Origin: Planctomycetota bacterium
Lineage (GTDB): Bacteria > Planctomycetota > UBA1135 > GCA-002686595
DNA: 64,000 nucleotides
Direction: 5' to 3'
NCBI GenBank assembly: GCA_029259595.1
Contig: JAJDEW010000168.1
Span: 1 to 64,000, forward strand
Of this stretch, positions 7,346-15,412 are shown piece by piece. Within the stretch, counting starts at the first letter, position 1. The number at the start of each line of letters is the position of its first letter. The translations under genes were made by a program, and so were the position numbers. The notes under the pieces are model-generated. The model made no database searches. It saw only the letters and a program-made list of their open reading frames with translations, and was not told the DNA's origin.

Positions 7346-8875
7346 ATGCTACGACGCCTCTTCGGACGCACGCTGTTGGTCGCGACGCTCGTCGCGGCTC
7401 CGCTCGGAGCGACCTGGTCGATCGTCGCGGTCAACCTCGCGACCGGCGAGGTCGCCGTGGCTTCGGCGACGTGCATTCCCGGCGACGACATTCGCGCCGC
7501 CGTTCCGATCCTGGTGGTCGGTCGGGGAGCGGGAGCCGCGCAGTACGCCGTGGATCCGCTCGCGCGCAACCGTCGGATCATGTTCGATGGCTTCTCGAAC
7601 GGCGAGACGCCGCGCATGATCTTCGACGAGATCCGTGCGAACGGTCCCGGCAGCCTGCAGCTGCGCCAGTTCGGGATCGTCGGCTTGAACGGACCGCCAT
7701 TGACGTTCACGGGCAACTTCGCCGACCCGGGCCGCGAAGAGGTCGTCGGTCAGTCGGGGGACTGGATCTGGGCCATCCAAGGCAATTCGCTCTCGGGTCC
7801 GGAGGTGATCTTCGCGGCTCAGGAGGCCTTTCGAAGCACGGACGGGACGATGGCCGAGCGCCTGCTCGCGGGCATGCAAGCGGCGCGCGCCCTGGGTGGC
7901 GACGGCCGTTGCTCGTGCGACGCCTTCGCGCCGGATTCGTGTGGCGTACCACCGCCGGGCTTCACGAAGTCGGCCCACGTCGCCCAACTCGCCGTAGCGC
8001 GACGGGGGGACACCGACGGCGACTGCACGCCGGCCGGGTGCTTGACCGGAACCTACTACCTGAACCTGAACGTGATCGGCGGGGGCGGTTCGCCGGATCC
8101 GATCCTGTCCCTGGCCGACGGCGTCGCGAGCTGGCGCGCGGGTCTGCTCGGCCGGCCCGACCATCTGACCTCGCGGGCCGTGTTCGCCGCGGAGCTCCTG
8201 CCCGCCGACGGGCTGCGCGCGACCGAGCTCGTGATCGCATTGGCGGACCTCGAGGGGACGCCGCTCGTCACGGGCGGAGCACGGGTCGACGTGGCCGTCC
8301 ATCCCGAGGACGACGCGGAGCTCGTGAGCCTCGGCACCGTGGTCGATCGTGGTGACGGCACCTACGCGGTCGAGGTCCGTGCCGGGACCCGTCCGGGAGC
8401 GGTCCGCTTCGTCGTGACCGCTGACGACGGCGTCGCGCGGGCGACGCTTGCTCCGTGGCCCATCCTGCGTCTTGCGCCGCCGACGCCGCTCTTCCTCGGC
8501 ACCGAAGCGGTCTCCGCGCTCGCCGGCTCGAAGTTGCCCTTCACGCTCGCCGAGGACGACGCGGCCGGCGCCGCCTACATCCTGCTCGCGAGCGGCTCCG
8601 GCACCGAGCCAGGGCGAACGCTCGGAACGCACCACGTACCCCTGAACTTCGATGCCCTGACCCTGCGCAGCGTCGAGCGCGCAGGCGTCGGCGCTTTCTT
8701 CGGCTCGATCGGACGCCTCGATGCGAGCGGACGCGCGCAACCCGAGTTGCACATTCCACCCGGCGCCCTGGTCAACTGGCCCGGACGTATCGAGTGGGCC
8801 GCCGTCAGCTTCGGTGGTGCGCTCGGCGCATCCGCACGCGTCGCGGGCCCGGTCGGCTTCGACGTCACGCACTGA
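7346..8875 (+). CDS. Secreted DUF1028 (Ntn-hydrolase-like) protein, paralog 4 of 4
   Basis: 509 residues starting 6 bases after paralog 3, so the two are probably on one message. It has a short signal peptide (MLRRLFGRTLLVATLVAAPLGA) and then T23-WSIVAVNLATGEVAVASATC. Order of parts: DUF1028 domain, Ig-like domain (GDGTYAVEVRAG, residues about 285-385) and the beta-rich C-terminal segment (YILLASGSGTEPGRTLG). It diverges from paralogs 1 and 3 in the loop after the first Cys (IPGDD instead of LTNFD), a change it shares in kind with paralog 2. Cysteines are conserved. This ends the array; the next gene is metabolic. Confidence 0.86.
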   Translation: MLRRLFGRTLLVATLVAAPLGATWSIVAVNLATGEVAVASATCIPGDDIRAAVPILVVGRGAGAAQYAVDPLARNRRIMFDGFSNGETPRMIFDEIRANGPGSLQLRQFGIVGLNGPPLTFTGNFADPGREEVVGQSGDWIWAIQGNSLSGPEVIFAAQEAFRSTDGTMAERLLAGMQAARALGGDGRCSCDAFAPDSCGVPPPGFTKSAHVAQLAVARRGDTDGDCTPAGCLTGTYYLNLNVIGGGGSPDPILSLADGVASWRAGLLGRPDHLTSRAVFAAELLPADGLRATELVIALADLEGTPLVTGGARVDVAVHPEDDAELVSLGTVVDRGDGTYAVEVRAGTRPGAVRFVVTADDGVARATLAPWPILRLAPPTPLFLGTEAVSALAGSKLPFTLAEDDAAGAAYILLASGSGTEPGRTLGTHHVPLNFDALTLRSVERAGVGAFFGSIGRLDASGRAQPELHIPPGALVNWPGRIEWAAVSFGGALGASARVAGPVGFDVTH

Positions 8876-9018
8876 GTTCCGACCGCCGCCCTGGAGCACC
8901 GCGGCCGATGTCCCGAGCTCCGGGCTACGTCGCGAGCTCCGGGCCTTCCTCGCGGACTCCGAACCGGGCTCCGGCGAACAGCGCTCCTCGACCCTGGGTC
9001 CGTGGCCCGACCGCGGAG

Positions 9019-9024
9019 TAGACT
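9019..9024 (+). promoter_or_regulatory. Putative -10 element (TAGACT) 7 bases before dapE
   Basis: TAGACT ends at 9024 and the ATG is at 9032. The surrounding sequence is very like the one before the gene at 5792 (gacc, then G-rich, then gtagact, then cgg, then tcATGGAT). This supports ATG 9032 over the upstream GTG at 9002, which would lie before the promoter. Confidence 0.5.
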
Positions 9025-9031
9025 GCGGCTC

Positions 9032-10051
9032 ATGGATCGCACCCTCGACACTCTCCTGGACTGGATCGCCATCGATTCGGTCACGGGTCACGAAGACGAC
9101 TACGGCGACGCGCTGTCGCGCACCCTGGAAGGGATGGGCTTCGGCGTCGAGCGCCAGGAGCTCGCGCCCGGGCGCTCGAACGTGCTGGCGCGCGGCAAGG
9201 GCGACCCGCTGGTGGTCTTCTGCACGCACCTCGACACCGTGCCGCCCTGGTTCGGCCCCGAGCGCAAGGGCAAGGTCATTCACGGGCGCGGATCGTGCGA
9301 TGCGAAGGGGCCGGCGCTGGCCATGATCGAGGCTGTGCGCGCACTGCTCGCCGGGGGCGAAGACCGCGTCGGCTTCCTCTTCACGGTCGGCGAAGAGACC
9401 GACGGCGCCGGTGCGCAGCTCGCGAACGCGAAGCTGGCCGAGCCCTGGCATCCGCGCTTTACGATCGTGGGCGAACCGACGGACAACGCCTTCATTCGCG
9501 GTGGCAAGGGCGTGTACAAGTGCATGCTGCGCGCGACGGGTGTCGCGGGCCACAGCTCCCAGCCGATCGGCCCCTCGGCGGTGCACGAGCTGGTCGGAGC
9601 CATCCAGCGCATGCTGGACGATGACTGGGGCACGCACCCTGTCGTCGGGCAGGGGACCATCAACTTCGGCCTGATCGAGGGCGGCCTGGCGCCGAACGTC
9701 GTGGCGCCCAGCGCCTGGGCCGAGGTCTTGGTTCGTGCCGTGGAAGCGCCCGCGACGGTCGAGGCGCGCGTTCGCCGACACCTCGGCGCGAACGTCGTCC
9801 TGGAACCGACCAAGGGCTACGGTCCGGTCGAGTTCGTCGTCCCCGCGGGCCAGGAGGGACCGGTCGTGGCCTTCGGGACCGATGCGCCGTACCTCCCGAA
9901 GTGGGGCAGGCCCCTGCTGTACGGTCCCGGCAGTATCCGGGATGCGCACACGGCGCACGAGAAGCTCGAGGAGGACGAGTTCCTGCAAGCCATCGGCGAC
10001 TACGCCCGGACGGCGAAGGAGCTCCTCGCGCGCATCGACGCGGAGGGTTGA
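9032..10051 (+). CDS. dapE: M20 family metallopeptidase, probable succinyl-diaminopimelate desuccinylase
   Basis: 339 residues. M20 zinc enzymes of the DapE/ArgE type hydrolyse an N-acyl group from an amino acid using two metals. The expected ligands are visible: H66 and D68 in THLDT, D90 in GRGSCDAKG, the E121-E122 pair in VGEETDG, a Glu in VGEPTD, and a late His in AHEKLEEDE. A dimerisation insert (GVAGHSSQP) is present. Next to DapD the most likely substrate is N-succinyl-LL-diaminopimelate, giving LL-diaminopimelate for lysine and peptidoglycan. An acetylornithine or acetyl-lysine deacetylase role cannot be excluded by sequence. dapD starts 4 bases after this stop. The start was chosen from the promoter spacing. 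Confidence 0.8.
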   Translation: MDRTLDTLLDWIAIDSVTGHEDDYGDALSRTLEGMGFGVERQELAPGRSNVLARGKGDPLVVFCTHLDTVPPWFGPERKGKVIHGRGSCDAKGPALAMIEAVRALLAGGEDRVGFLFTVGEETDGAGAQLANAKLAEPWHPRFTIVGEPTDNAFIRGGKGVYKCMLRATGVAGHSSQPIGPSAVHELVGAIQRMLDDDWGTHPVVGQGTINFGLIEGGLAPNVVAPSAWAEVLVRAVEAPATVEARVRRHLGANVVLEPTKGYGPVEFVVPAGQEGPVVAFGTDAPYLPKWGRPLLYGPGSIRDAHTAHEKLEEDEFLQAIGDYARTAKELLARIDAEG

Positions 10052-10055
10052 GGCG

Positions 10056-10823
10056 ATGCTCTCGGGAGCTGAGTTGCTCGACGCGCTCGAATCCGGCGCG
10101 CTGCGCGTGGCCGAGCGCGAGGGAGACGCGTGGGTGGTCGACGGCGACGTGAAGGAGGCGATCCTCGGCCTCTTTCGGACGTCGGAGGTCGTCTCCATGG
10201 ACGCGGCCGGACCGCTGTGGCCGTTTCGCGACAAGGCGCCACTGACGGTGCGACGCTTCGGGCCGGACGACGGAGTTCGGCTCGTTCCCGGTGGCTCTGC
10301 GGTCCGGCGCGGAGCCCATGTCGGCCGCGGCGTCGTCCTGATGCCGCCCTGCTACGTCAACATCGGAGCCTGGGTCGGCGCCGGCAGCATGATCGACAGC
10401 CACGCGCTGGTCGGTTCCTGCGCCCAGATCGGTACGGGCGTGCACGTCTCCGCCGGGGCGCAAATCGGTGGCGTGCTCGAGCCGGTTGGTGCGCGCCCCG
10501 TGATCGTCGAAGACGATTGTCTGGTCGGCGGCTTGGCAGGACTGTTCGAGGGGGTGCGCCTTCGGCGTGGCGCCGTCGTCGCCGCCGGTGTGGTCCTGAC
10601 GGCGACCACGCCGGTCTTCGACCTGGTGCACGAACGCGAGCTACGCGGGACGCGCGACGCTCCGCTCGAGATTCCCGAGAACGCCGTCGTCGTCCCCGGA
10701 ACCCGCCCCGTGCGCGGGGCCTTCGGCGAGCAACGCGGCCTGGGCCAGGCCTGCGCCTTGATCGTGAAGATCCGCGACGCCTCGACCGATCGAGCGACCG
10801 CGCTGGAAGACGCCCTGCGTTGA
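10056..10823 (+). CDS. dapD: 2,3,4,5-tetrahydropyridine-2,6-dicarboxylate N-succinyltransferase
   Basis: 255 residues, close to the usual length of DapD. It has an N-terminal helical part, then a left-handed beta-helix of hexapeptide repeats (about residues 85-195: VRRGAHVGRGVVLMPPCYVN, IGAWVGAGSMIDSHALVGSC, QIGTGVHVSAGAQIGG). The MIDSHALVGSCAQIG and VEDDCLVGG stretches are typical of the succinyl-CoA pocket in this family. The enzyme transfers succinate from succinyl-CoA to tetrahydrodipicolinate in lysine and DAP synthesis; it is cytoplasmic and usually trimeric. Together with the preceding DapE it supports the succinylase route. The true start is ATG 10056; the same frame is open far upstream but inside dapE. 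Confidence 0.9.
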   Translation: MLSGAELLDALESGALRVAEREGDAWVVDGDVKEAILGLFRTSEVVSMDAAGPLWPFRDKAPLTVRRFGPDDGVRLVPGGSAVRRGAHVGRGVVLMPPCYVNIGAWVGAGSMIDSHALVGSCAQIGTGVHVSAGAQIGGVLEPVGARPVIVEDDCLVGGLAGLFEGVRLRRGAVVAAGVVLTATTPVFDLVHERELRGTRDAPLEIPENAVVVPGTRPVRGAFGEQRGLGQACALIVKIRDASTDRATALEDALR

Positions 10824-10825
10824 CG

Positions 10826-11350
10826 ATGGGGCCGCTCGCGCCAGGCAACGCCAAGAGGCTCTGCATCGCGATCGTCTTCGCGTTGCTCTTCACGTGGCGC
10901 GGCGCGGGCTCGCTCCTCGCGGTCGTCGACGAGATCGCTTCCGTCGAGCGTTCGGACTGGAAGCAGGCGCTGACGGCGACGCAGGACGAGCGGATCCGAC
11001 GGGGTCTCGCCTTCTGGGAGAAGCGCTACGGGTTCGAGGTCGGACGCGAGGCTTTGCTCTTCTCCGCCTTGCGCCAGGAGGTCCCTCCCGAAGGCGAGAT
11101 CTGGTTCGTCACCGCACGCGAGCCCAAGGCGATGTCGGCTTGGTCCCACCTACGCGTCCTGCTCCATCCGCGGCGCTTCGAATGGACTCCGGCAATCCCC
11201 GCGGACTGGAAGGAGTCGACGAGCGGCCTGCACGCGGACTTCTTCATCCTCGAGTACGGTGGCACGAGCGGGCGGCTGGATGATTCGTTCGAAGCGGTCG
11301 CGCGTGGGGACGACTATGTCCTCTGGCGCTTCGTGGGAGGGGGCGGATGA
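10826..11350 (+). CDS. Unknown membrane-anchored protein coupled to a GT-C-like gene
   Basis: 174 residues starting 2 bases after the dapD stop. There is one N-terminal hydrophobic segment (LCIAIVFALLFTWRGAGSLLAVV, an anchor or uncleaved signal), followed by a soluble domain facing the periplasm. That domain has mixed alpha/beta character (WEKRYGFEVGREALLFSALR) and a Trp-rich end. No known family was recognised. Its ATGA overlap with the following multi-membrane protein suggests a two-protein unit. Proteins of this layout often assist a membrane glycosyltransferase, but that is inference from position only. Confidence 0.7.
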   Translation: MGPLAPGNAKRLCIAIVFALLFTWRGAGSLLAVVDEIASVERSDWKQALTATQDERIRRGLAFWEKRYGFEVGREALLFSALRQEVPPEGEIWFVTAREPKAMSAWSHLRVLLHPRRFEWTPAIPADWKESTSGLHADFFILEYGGTSGRLDDSFEAVARGDDYVLWRFVGGGG

Positions 11351-12804
11351 ACCTCCCGCTCCAGGACCTGCTTTCGATCGTCGTGTTCCCCTTCGGACTC
11401 GGTGCGGCGCTCCTGCGCACCATCGGGATCCGCTGGCGCAGCGATCCGCTGGCCTGGGCAGGTTGGGCCTGGCTGGCAGGCAGCTTCGGAACGGGTCTCG
11501 TCATGTTCGCGTGGTCCTTCTGCGGGCCGAACTACCTCTTCGAGAGCGTCCCGCGCCTGGTCATCACGTTCCTGTTCCTGGCGGGGCTCGCGGCGGGGCG
11601 GTTCGTGCGTCCCGCGCCCTGGGCGGACGGGGAAGCTCCGCGTGCTTCCCGTGTGGAGCGCGGCGTCTTCGCGTTCTGCGTGGCGGTGCTCTTCGCGCTC
11701 GTTCTCCAGCGCGTCGTCCTCGCGACGAACCTCCCCGTCCTGACCGACGACGAGGCGGAATTCTGGGCCTACAAGGCCAAGTTGATCTTCACGAGCGGGG
11801 GCTTCAACGACAGGTTTGCGGCGGCCGTCAGCGCGGGGGGGGCCTACAACATGGACTACCCCAACCTGAATCCTCTGCTGCAGCTCTGGGCCTTCGTGCA
11901 CGCGGGCAACGTCCTGCACGTCGCCAATCGGTTGCCGATCCAGCTGTTCGCGTTGGCGCAGTTCTTGGTCTTCGCCGCCTGCGTGCGACGGCACCTGCGC
12001 CCCGGCCTCGCCGCGCTGGTCGTGCTCCTGTTCGTCGCGACCCCACAGGCGCGCTTCCAGGCCGGACTCGCCCAGGGAGACCTGGCCGTCGGCTTCGGCC
12101 TCTTGGTGGCCTTCGACGCCTGGACGCGCTGGCGCGCGAGCGGCGAGACGGCTTGGTTCCGGCTCGCGATGCTCGGCCTGGCCTTCTCGCTCTGGTCGAA
12201 GAACGAAGCGCTGCTCTATGTCGTTTGCAGCGCGGCAGCGGCCAGCGCGGTGTACTGCATCGAGTTCCGCCGCACGCGACGTCGGCCGCGCCCGAGTCCG
12301 GCCGCACTCTGGGTGGCCCTACCGCTTGGGATCTACGCGCTCCACGCGGCGTTCAACACGCACTACGGCCTCTCGAGCGGCTTCCTCGCCAACGAACGTC
12401 GCGACGAAGGCCTCGTGTCCCTCGTCGTCGAACAAGCCTCCGAACGCGCGGGCTCCGTCGGGGCCTGGTTCGCGACGAAGATCGCCTTCGCCGAGCTCGT
12501 GCCGCCGTCGCTCGGCGCGCGGCATTCGAACCTGGTCTTCCTGGCGCTCCTCCTGCTCGCGGCGATCTTTCCACGGGCCATCCTGCGGCGGACCGAACTG
12601 GCCGTTCCGTTGTTGGCCTTGCTCTGCGCCCTGCTGGGAATCGGCCTCGTCTTCGTCGGCGCTCCACACGACGTTCACTGGCACCTGAAGACGGCCGCCG
12701 AGCGCGTCGTGTACCAGCTCGTGCCGGTCGCCTGGCTCTGGGTCGCGGCCGCCCTGGCTGCAAACAGGGTCTTCGCGCCGGCTCGTTCCGAGCTCCCGGA
12801 CTGA
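11347..12804 (+). CDS. Multi-pass membrane protein, GT-C/GT39-like glycosyltransferase candidate
   Basis: 485 residues with about ten to twelve hydrophobic helices. After the first helices an acidic pair lies in the motif LTDDEAEFWAYKAK (near residues 133-146), followed by a loop with YNMDYPNLNPLLQLWA. An acidic motif in the first outer loop, with a YP-type motif further on, is the hallmark of GT-C enzymes such as ArnT and PMT. These move sugars from polyprenyl-phosphate donors on the outer face of the inner membrane. Overall similarity is weak, so the sugar and acceptor are unknown. It overlaps the preceding gene by 4 bases and converges on transketolase. Confidence 0.7.
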   Translation: MNLPLQDLLSIVVFPFGLGAALLRTIGIRWRSDPLAWAGWAWLAGSFGTGLVMFAWSFCGPNYLFESVPRLVITFLFLAGLAAGRFVRPAPWADGEAPRASRVERGVFAFCVAVLFALVLQRVVLATNLPVLTDDEAEFWAYKAKLIFTSGGFNDRFAAAVSAGGAYNMDYPNLNPLLQLWAFVHAGNVLHVANRLPIQLFALAQFLVFAACVRRHLRPGLAALVVLLFVATPQARFQAGLAQGDLAVGFGLLVAFDAWTRWRASGETAWFRLAMLGLAFSLWSKNEALLYVVCSAAAASAVYCIEFRRTRRRPRPSPAALWVALPLGIYALHAAFNTHYGLSSGFLANERRDEGLVSLVVEQASERAGSVGAWFATKIAFAELVPPSLGARHSNLVFLALLLLAAIFPRAILRRTELAVPLLALLCALLGIGLVFVGAPHDVHWHLKTAAERVVYQLVPVAWLWVAAALAANRVFAPARSELPD

Positions 12805-12820
12805 CCCGGACGGCGCCCGT

Positions 12821-12839
12821 CGGTTCTTACGAAGAGCCG
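12821..12839. terminator. Small hairpin between convergent genes, possible terminator
   Basis: cggttctt (12821-12828) pairs with aagagccg (12832-12839) with one G-T wobble and a 3-base loop. It lies 16 bases after the stop at 12804 and in the gap before the end of the convergent transketolase gene. No T-run follows. The rest of the gap 12840-12966 shows nothing recognisable. Confidence 0.35.
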
Positions 12840-12966
12840 TCCATCTCGTGGAACCCGGCAGGAACGGCCTGCGTCTTCGGCACGTGGCCCGGTCGATTTC
12901 CGCCGCTCCTCCCGCGCTCTAGGTCAACTGCACGGAACGGGGGCGGCGCGACCGGGCCGATCCCGT

Positions 12967-14988
12967 TCAGGCCTCGGCGCGGGCTTCCTGCGCGGCCTCG
13001 ACGACCGCGTCGACCGTGAAGCCCAGCTGACGGAAGAGGGTGCCTCCCGGGGCCGAAGCTCCGAAGCGGTCGAGGCCGAGCGTCCGTCCGGCGTCCGTCG
13101 TGAAGCGTTCCCAGCCGAAGGTCGAGCCGGCTTCGATCGCGACTCGCGCGCGCACTCCACGTGGCAGCACGGCCTCTTGCCAAGCCGCATCCTGCTCGCG
13201 AAAGAGCTCCTGGGACGGCATCGACACCACGCGGGTCGGGACCTTGTCCGCCTCGAGGCGTGCCTGGGCTTCGAGGGCGAGGTGAACCTCGCTGCCCGTC
13301 GCGATCAAGATGACCTCCGGCGCGTCGCCGGCGGCTTCGGACAGGACATAGGCGCCACGGGCGACGCCTGCGGCCGGACCGAGGACCGAGCGATCGAAAG
13401 CTGCGAGACCCTGGCGACTGAGCACGAGCGCCGTCGGACGGTTCTTGGACGACAGGGCGATGCGCCAGGCCTCGACGGTCTCCGTCGGATCGGCCGGGCG
13501 GAGGACGAGCAGGTTCGGAACCGCGCGCAGGCTGGCGAGGTGCTCGACCGGCTGGTGCGTCGGACCGTCCTCGCCCAAGCCGATCGAGTCGTGCGTGAAC
13601 ACGAAGGTGACCGGCAGGTGGTTCATGGCCGCGAGTCGGATCGCGGGCCGCATGTAGTCGGAGAAGACGAAGAAGGTCGCCGTGAACGTGCGCGCGCCGC
13701 CGTGGTAGGCGATGCCGTTCGCGATGGCGCCCATCGCGTGCTCGCGGACACCGTAGTGGATGTTGCGGCCCGCTCCGGTGTGACCGTCGAACGAGCCCAG
13801 ATCGGTGAGCGCTGTCATGGTCGAACAAGACAGGTCCGCGTCGCCACCGAAGAACCAGGGGATGGTCTTCGCGATCGCGTTCATGGTCTGCCCGCTGGCG
13901 ACGCGCGTCGCGACCTTCTCGCCCGGGGCATACGTCGGGAGCTCGGCATCCCAGCCGGAGGGCAGCTCGCCGGAGAAGGACAGGCGCCGCTCGGCCTCGA
14001 GCGCCGGATAGCTGCGGGCCCAGGACTTCAGGCGTTGCTTCCAGGCGCCGTGGGCCGCTTCACCGCGCTGGCGGGCGGCGTGGAAGTGCTCGCGGGCCTC
14101 GTCGGGAACGAAGAAGCTGCCCTCGTGGTTCCAGGCCAGGTTCTTCTTCGTCGCGGCGACCTCGTCGTCACCGAGCGGCGAGCCGTGCGACTTGGAGGAA
14201 CCGGCCTTGTTCGGCGAGCCGTAACCGATCGTCGTCTTGACGATGATGAGCGACGGGCGCTCGGAGTCGGCCTTGGCCGCCGTGATCGCGGCATCGATCC
14301 CGTCGAGGTCCGTGTCGCCGTCCGCGACCGTTTGAACGTGCCAACCGTAGCTCTCGTAGCGCTTCGCCACGTCCTCGGTGAAGTGCAGCGAGTTCGGGCC
14401 GTCGAGCGAGACGTCGTTCGCGTCGTACAGGCAGATCAGCCTGCCGAGCCCCAGGTGTCCCGCCAGCGACGCGGCCTCGGCCGAGAGCCCCTCCATGAGG
14501 TCGCCGTCCGAGACGAGGCCGTACGTGTAGTGGTCGACGACGACTTCGTCGGCGCGGTTGAAGCGGTTCGCCAGGCGCCGCTCTGCGATCGCCATGCCCA
14601 CGACGTTGGCGCTGCCCTGGCCGAGCGGGCCGGTCGTGGCCTCGACGCCCGGGGTCAGGCCGAACTCCGGGTGCCCCGGCGTCTTCGCATTCCACTGCCG
14701 GAAGTCCTTCAGGTCATCGAGCGACAGGTCGTACTCGTACAGGTGGAGCAGCGCGTACAGGAGCATGCTCCCGTGTCCGGCCGAAAGGACGAATCGATCC
14801 CGGTCGAACCAGTGCGGCGCCTTCGGGTCGAAGTTCAGGTGCCGTTGCCAGAGGACATAGGCCATCGGCGCTGCGCCGAGCGGAAGGCCGGGATGCCCCG
14901 AGTTGGCTTTCTGCACCGCGTCGATGGCGAGGGTGCGGATCGTGTTGACGCAGAGCTGGTCGATCGAAGCCACGTGGGTCGTGGTCAT
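12967..14988 (-). CDS. tkt: Transketolase
   Basis: 673 residues, the normal length. Transketolase moves two-carbon units between sugar phosphates using thiamine diphosphate in the non-oxidative pentose phosphate pathway. Signs: the N-terminal [20 protein letters not shown] motif, the TPP/Mg site GDGDLMEG-like ([20 protein letters not shown] with DAND after it), the pyrimidine-binding middle domain ([20 protein letters not shown], where the Glu activates the cofactor) and the C-terminal domain ([14 protein letters not shown]). The start was set at ATG 14988 because the frame upstream to 15150 has no protein-like content. The 5' region is long: a TATGCT-type -10 on the minus strand near 15128 would leave a leader of roughly 130 bases. 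Confidence 0.95.
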   Translation of the reverse strand: MTTTHVASIDQLCVNTIRTLAIDAVQKANSGHPGLPLGAAPMAYVLWQRHLNFDPKAPHWFDRDRFVLSAGHGSMLLYALLHLYEYDLSLDDLKDFRQWNAKTPGHPEFGLTPGVEATTGPLGQGSANVVGMAIAERRLANRFNRADEVVVDHYTYGLVSDGDLMEGLSAEAASLAGHLGLGRLICLYDANDVSLDGPNSLHFTEDVAKRYESYGWHVQTVADGDTDLDGIDAAITAAKADSERPSLIIVKTTIGYGSPNKAGSSKSHGSPLGDDEVAATKKNLAWNHEGSFFVPDEAREHFHAARQRGEAAHGAWKQRLKSWARSYPALEAERRLSFSGELPSGWDAELPTYAPGEKVATRVASGQTMNAIAKTIPWFFGGDADLSCSTMTALTDLGSFDGHTGAGRNIHYGVREHAMGAIANGIAYHGGARTFTATFFVFSDYMRPAIRLAAMNHLPVTFVFTHDSIGLGEDGPTHQPVEHLASLRAVPNLLVLRPADPTETVEAWRIALSSKNRPTALVLSRQGLAAFDRSVLGPAAGVARGAYVLSEAAGDAPEVILIATGSEVHLALEAQARLEADKVPTRVVSMPSQELFREQDAAWQEAVLPRGVRARVAIEAGSTFGWERFTTDAGRTLGLDRFGASAPGGTLFRQLGFTVDAVVEAAQEARAEA

Positions 14989-15252
14989 GGCGCGGGCACC
15001 TCGGTGACGGTGGCTGGCGAGCCGGTGGGGCGACGGCGGGGACGCCTGAAGCGGGCGAATCCAGGGCTCCGGAGCGGTGCGGAAACGACCGCGGATCGCG
15101 TCGGTCGGAGCGAGGTCGGCCAGCATAGACCTCGCACGGACCCGATCCACGGCGGAGTGGCGTTTCTGCGCAGGAGGCGCCGCGCGGCCCCGTTCGGCCG
15201 TGATCCGTCCCGCAGCGTGGACGAGCCGCGCGTCAGCGGCTCGCCAGCCGGG

Positions 15253-15354
15253 TCAGCCGCGCCCGCCCCGGGTCCTCCAGGTCTTCCAGCCCTCGGCGAG
15301 GAAGCTGAAGACCAGGAAGACGAGCAGGGCAATCCAAGCACCGGGTCCTAACAT
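15253..15354 (-). CDS. 33-residue single-pass membrane peptide
   Basis: A short frame from ATG 15354 to TGA 15253 encodes a peptide that opens MLGPGAWIALLVFLVF, has one membrane helix, and continues with a basic tail (KTWRTRGGRG). A strong ribosome site, AGAGGAG at about 15362-15368, sits 7 bases before the ATG, and in a window where most starts lack one this is telling. It lies 58 bases downstream of the PKD/FG-GAP gene on the same strand. The topology would be N-out or hairpin-free single pass with the positive end inside. The role is unknown; small proteins of this kind often bind a larger membrane complex. Confidence 0.6.
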   Translation of the reverse strand: MLGPGAWIALLVFLVFSFLAEGWKTWRTRGGRG

Positions 15355-15412
15355 CGTCGTACTCCTCTTGCGTTGGTGTTGGCGGGGTGAGCGGGCGTGG
15401 CCTGGGAGGTGT

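Noticed and set aside
2624-8875. The fourfold DUF1028 array as a transposon or phage-driven repeat
   Set aside because: No transposase, terminal repeat or target duplication was seen. The copies differ throughout, so this is ordinary tandem gene duplication.
7349-10234. A 961-codon minus-strand frame across DUF1028 paralog 4 and dapE
   Set aside because: It is a shadow of two well-supported genes; no domain seen.
13177-15351. A 724-codon open frame on the plus strand across transketolase
   Set aside because: It is fully antisense to a certain tkt gene, and the peptide is rich in Arg, Asp and Val as expected from G+C-rich codon shadows. No domain is recognisable.
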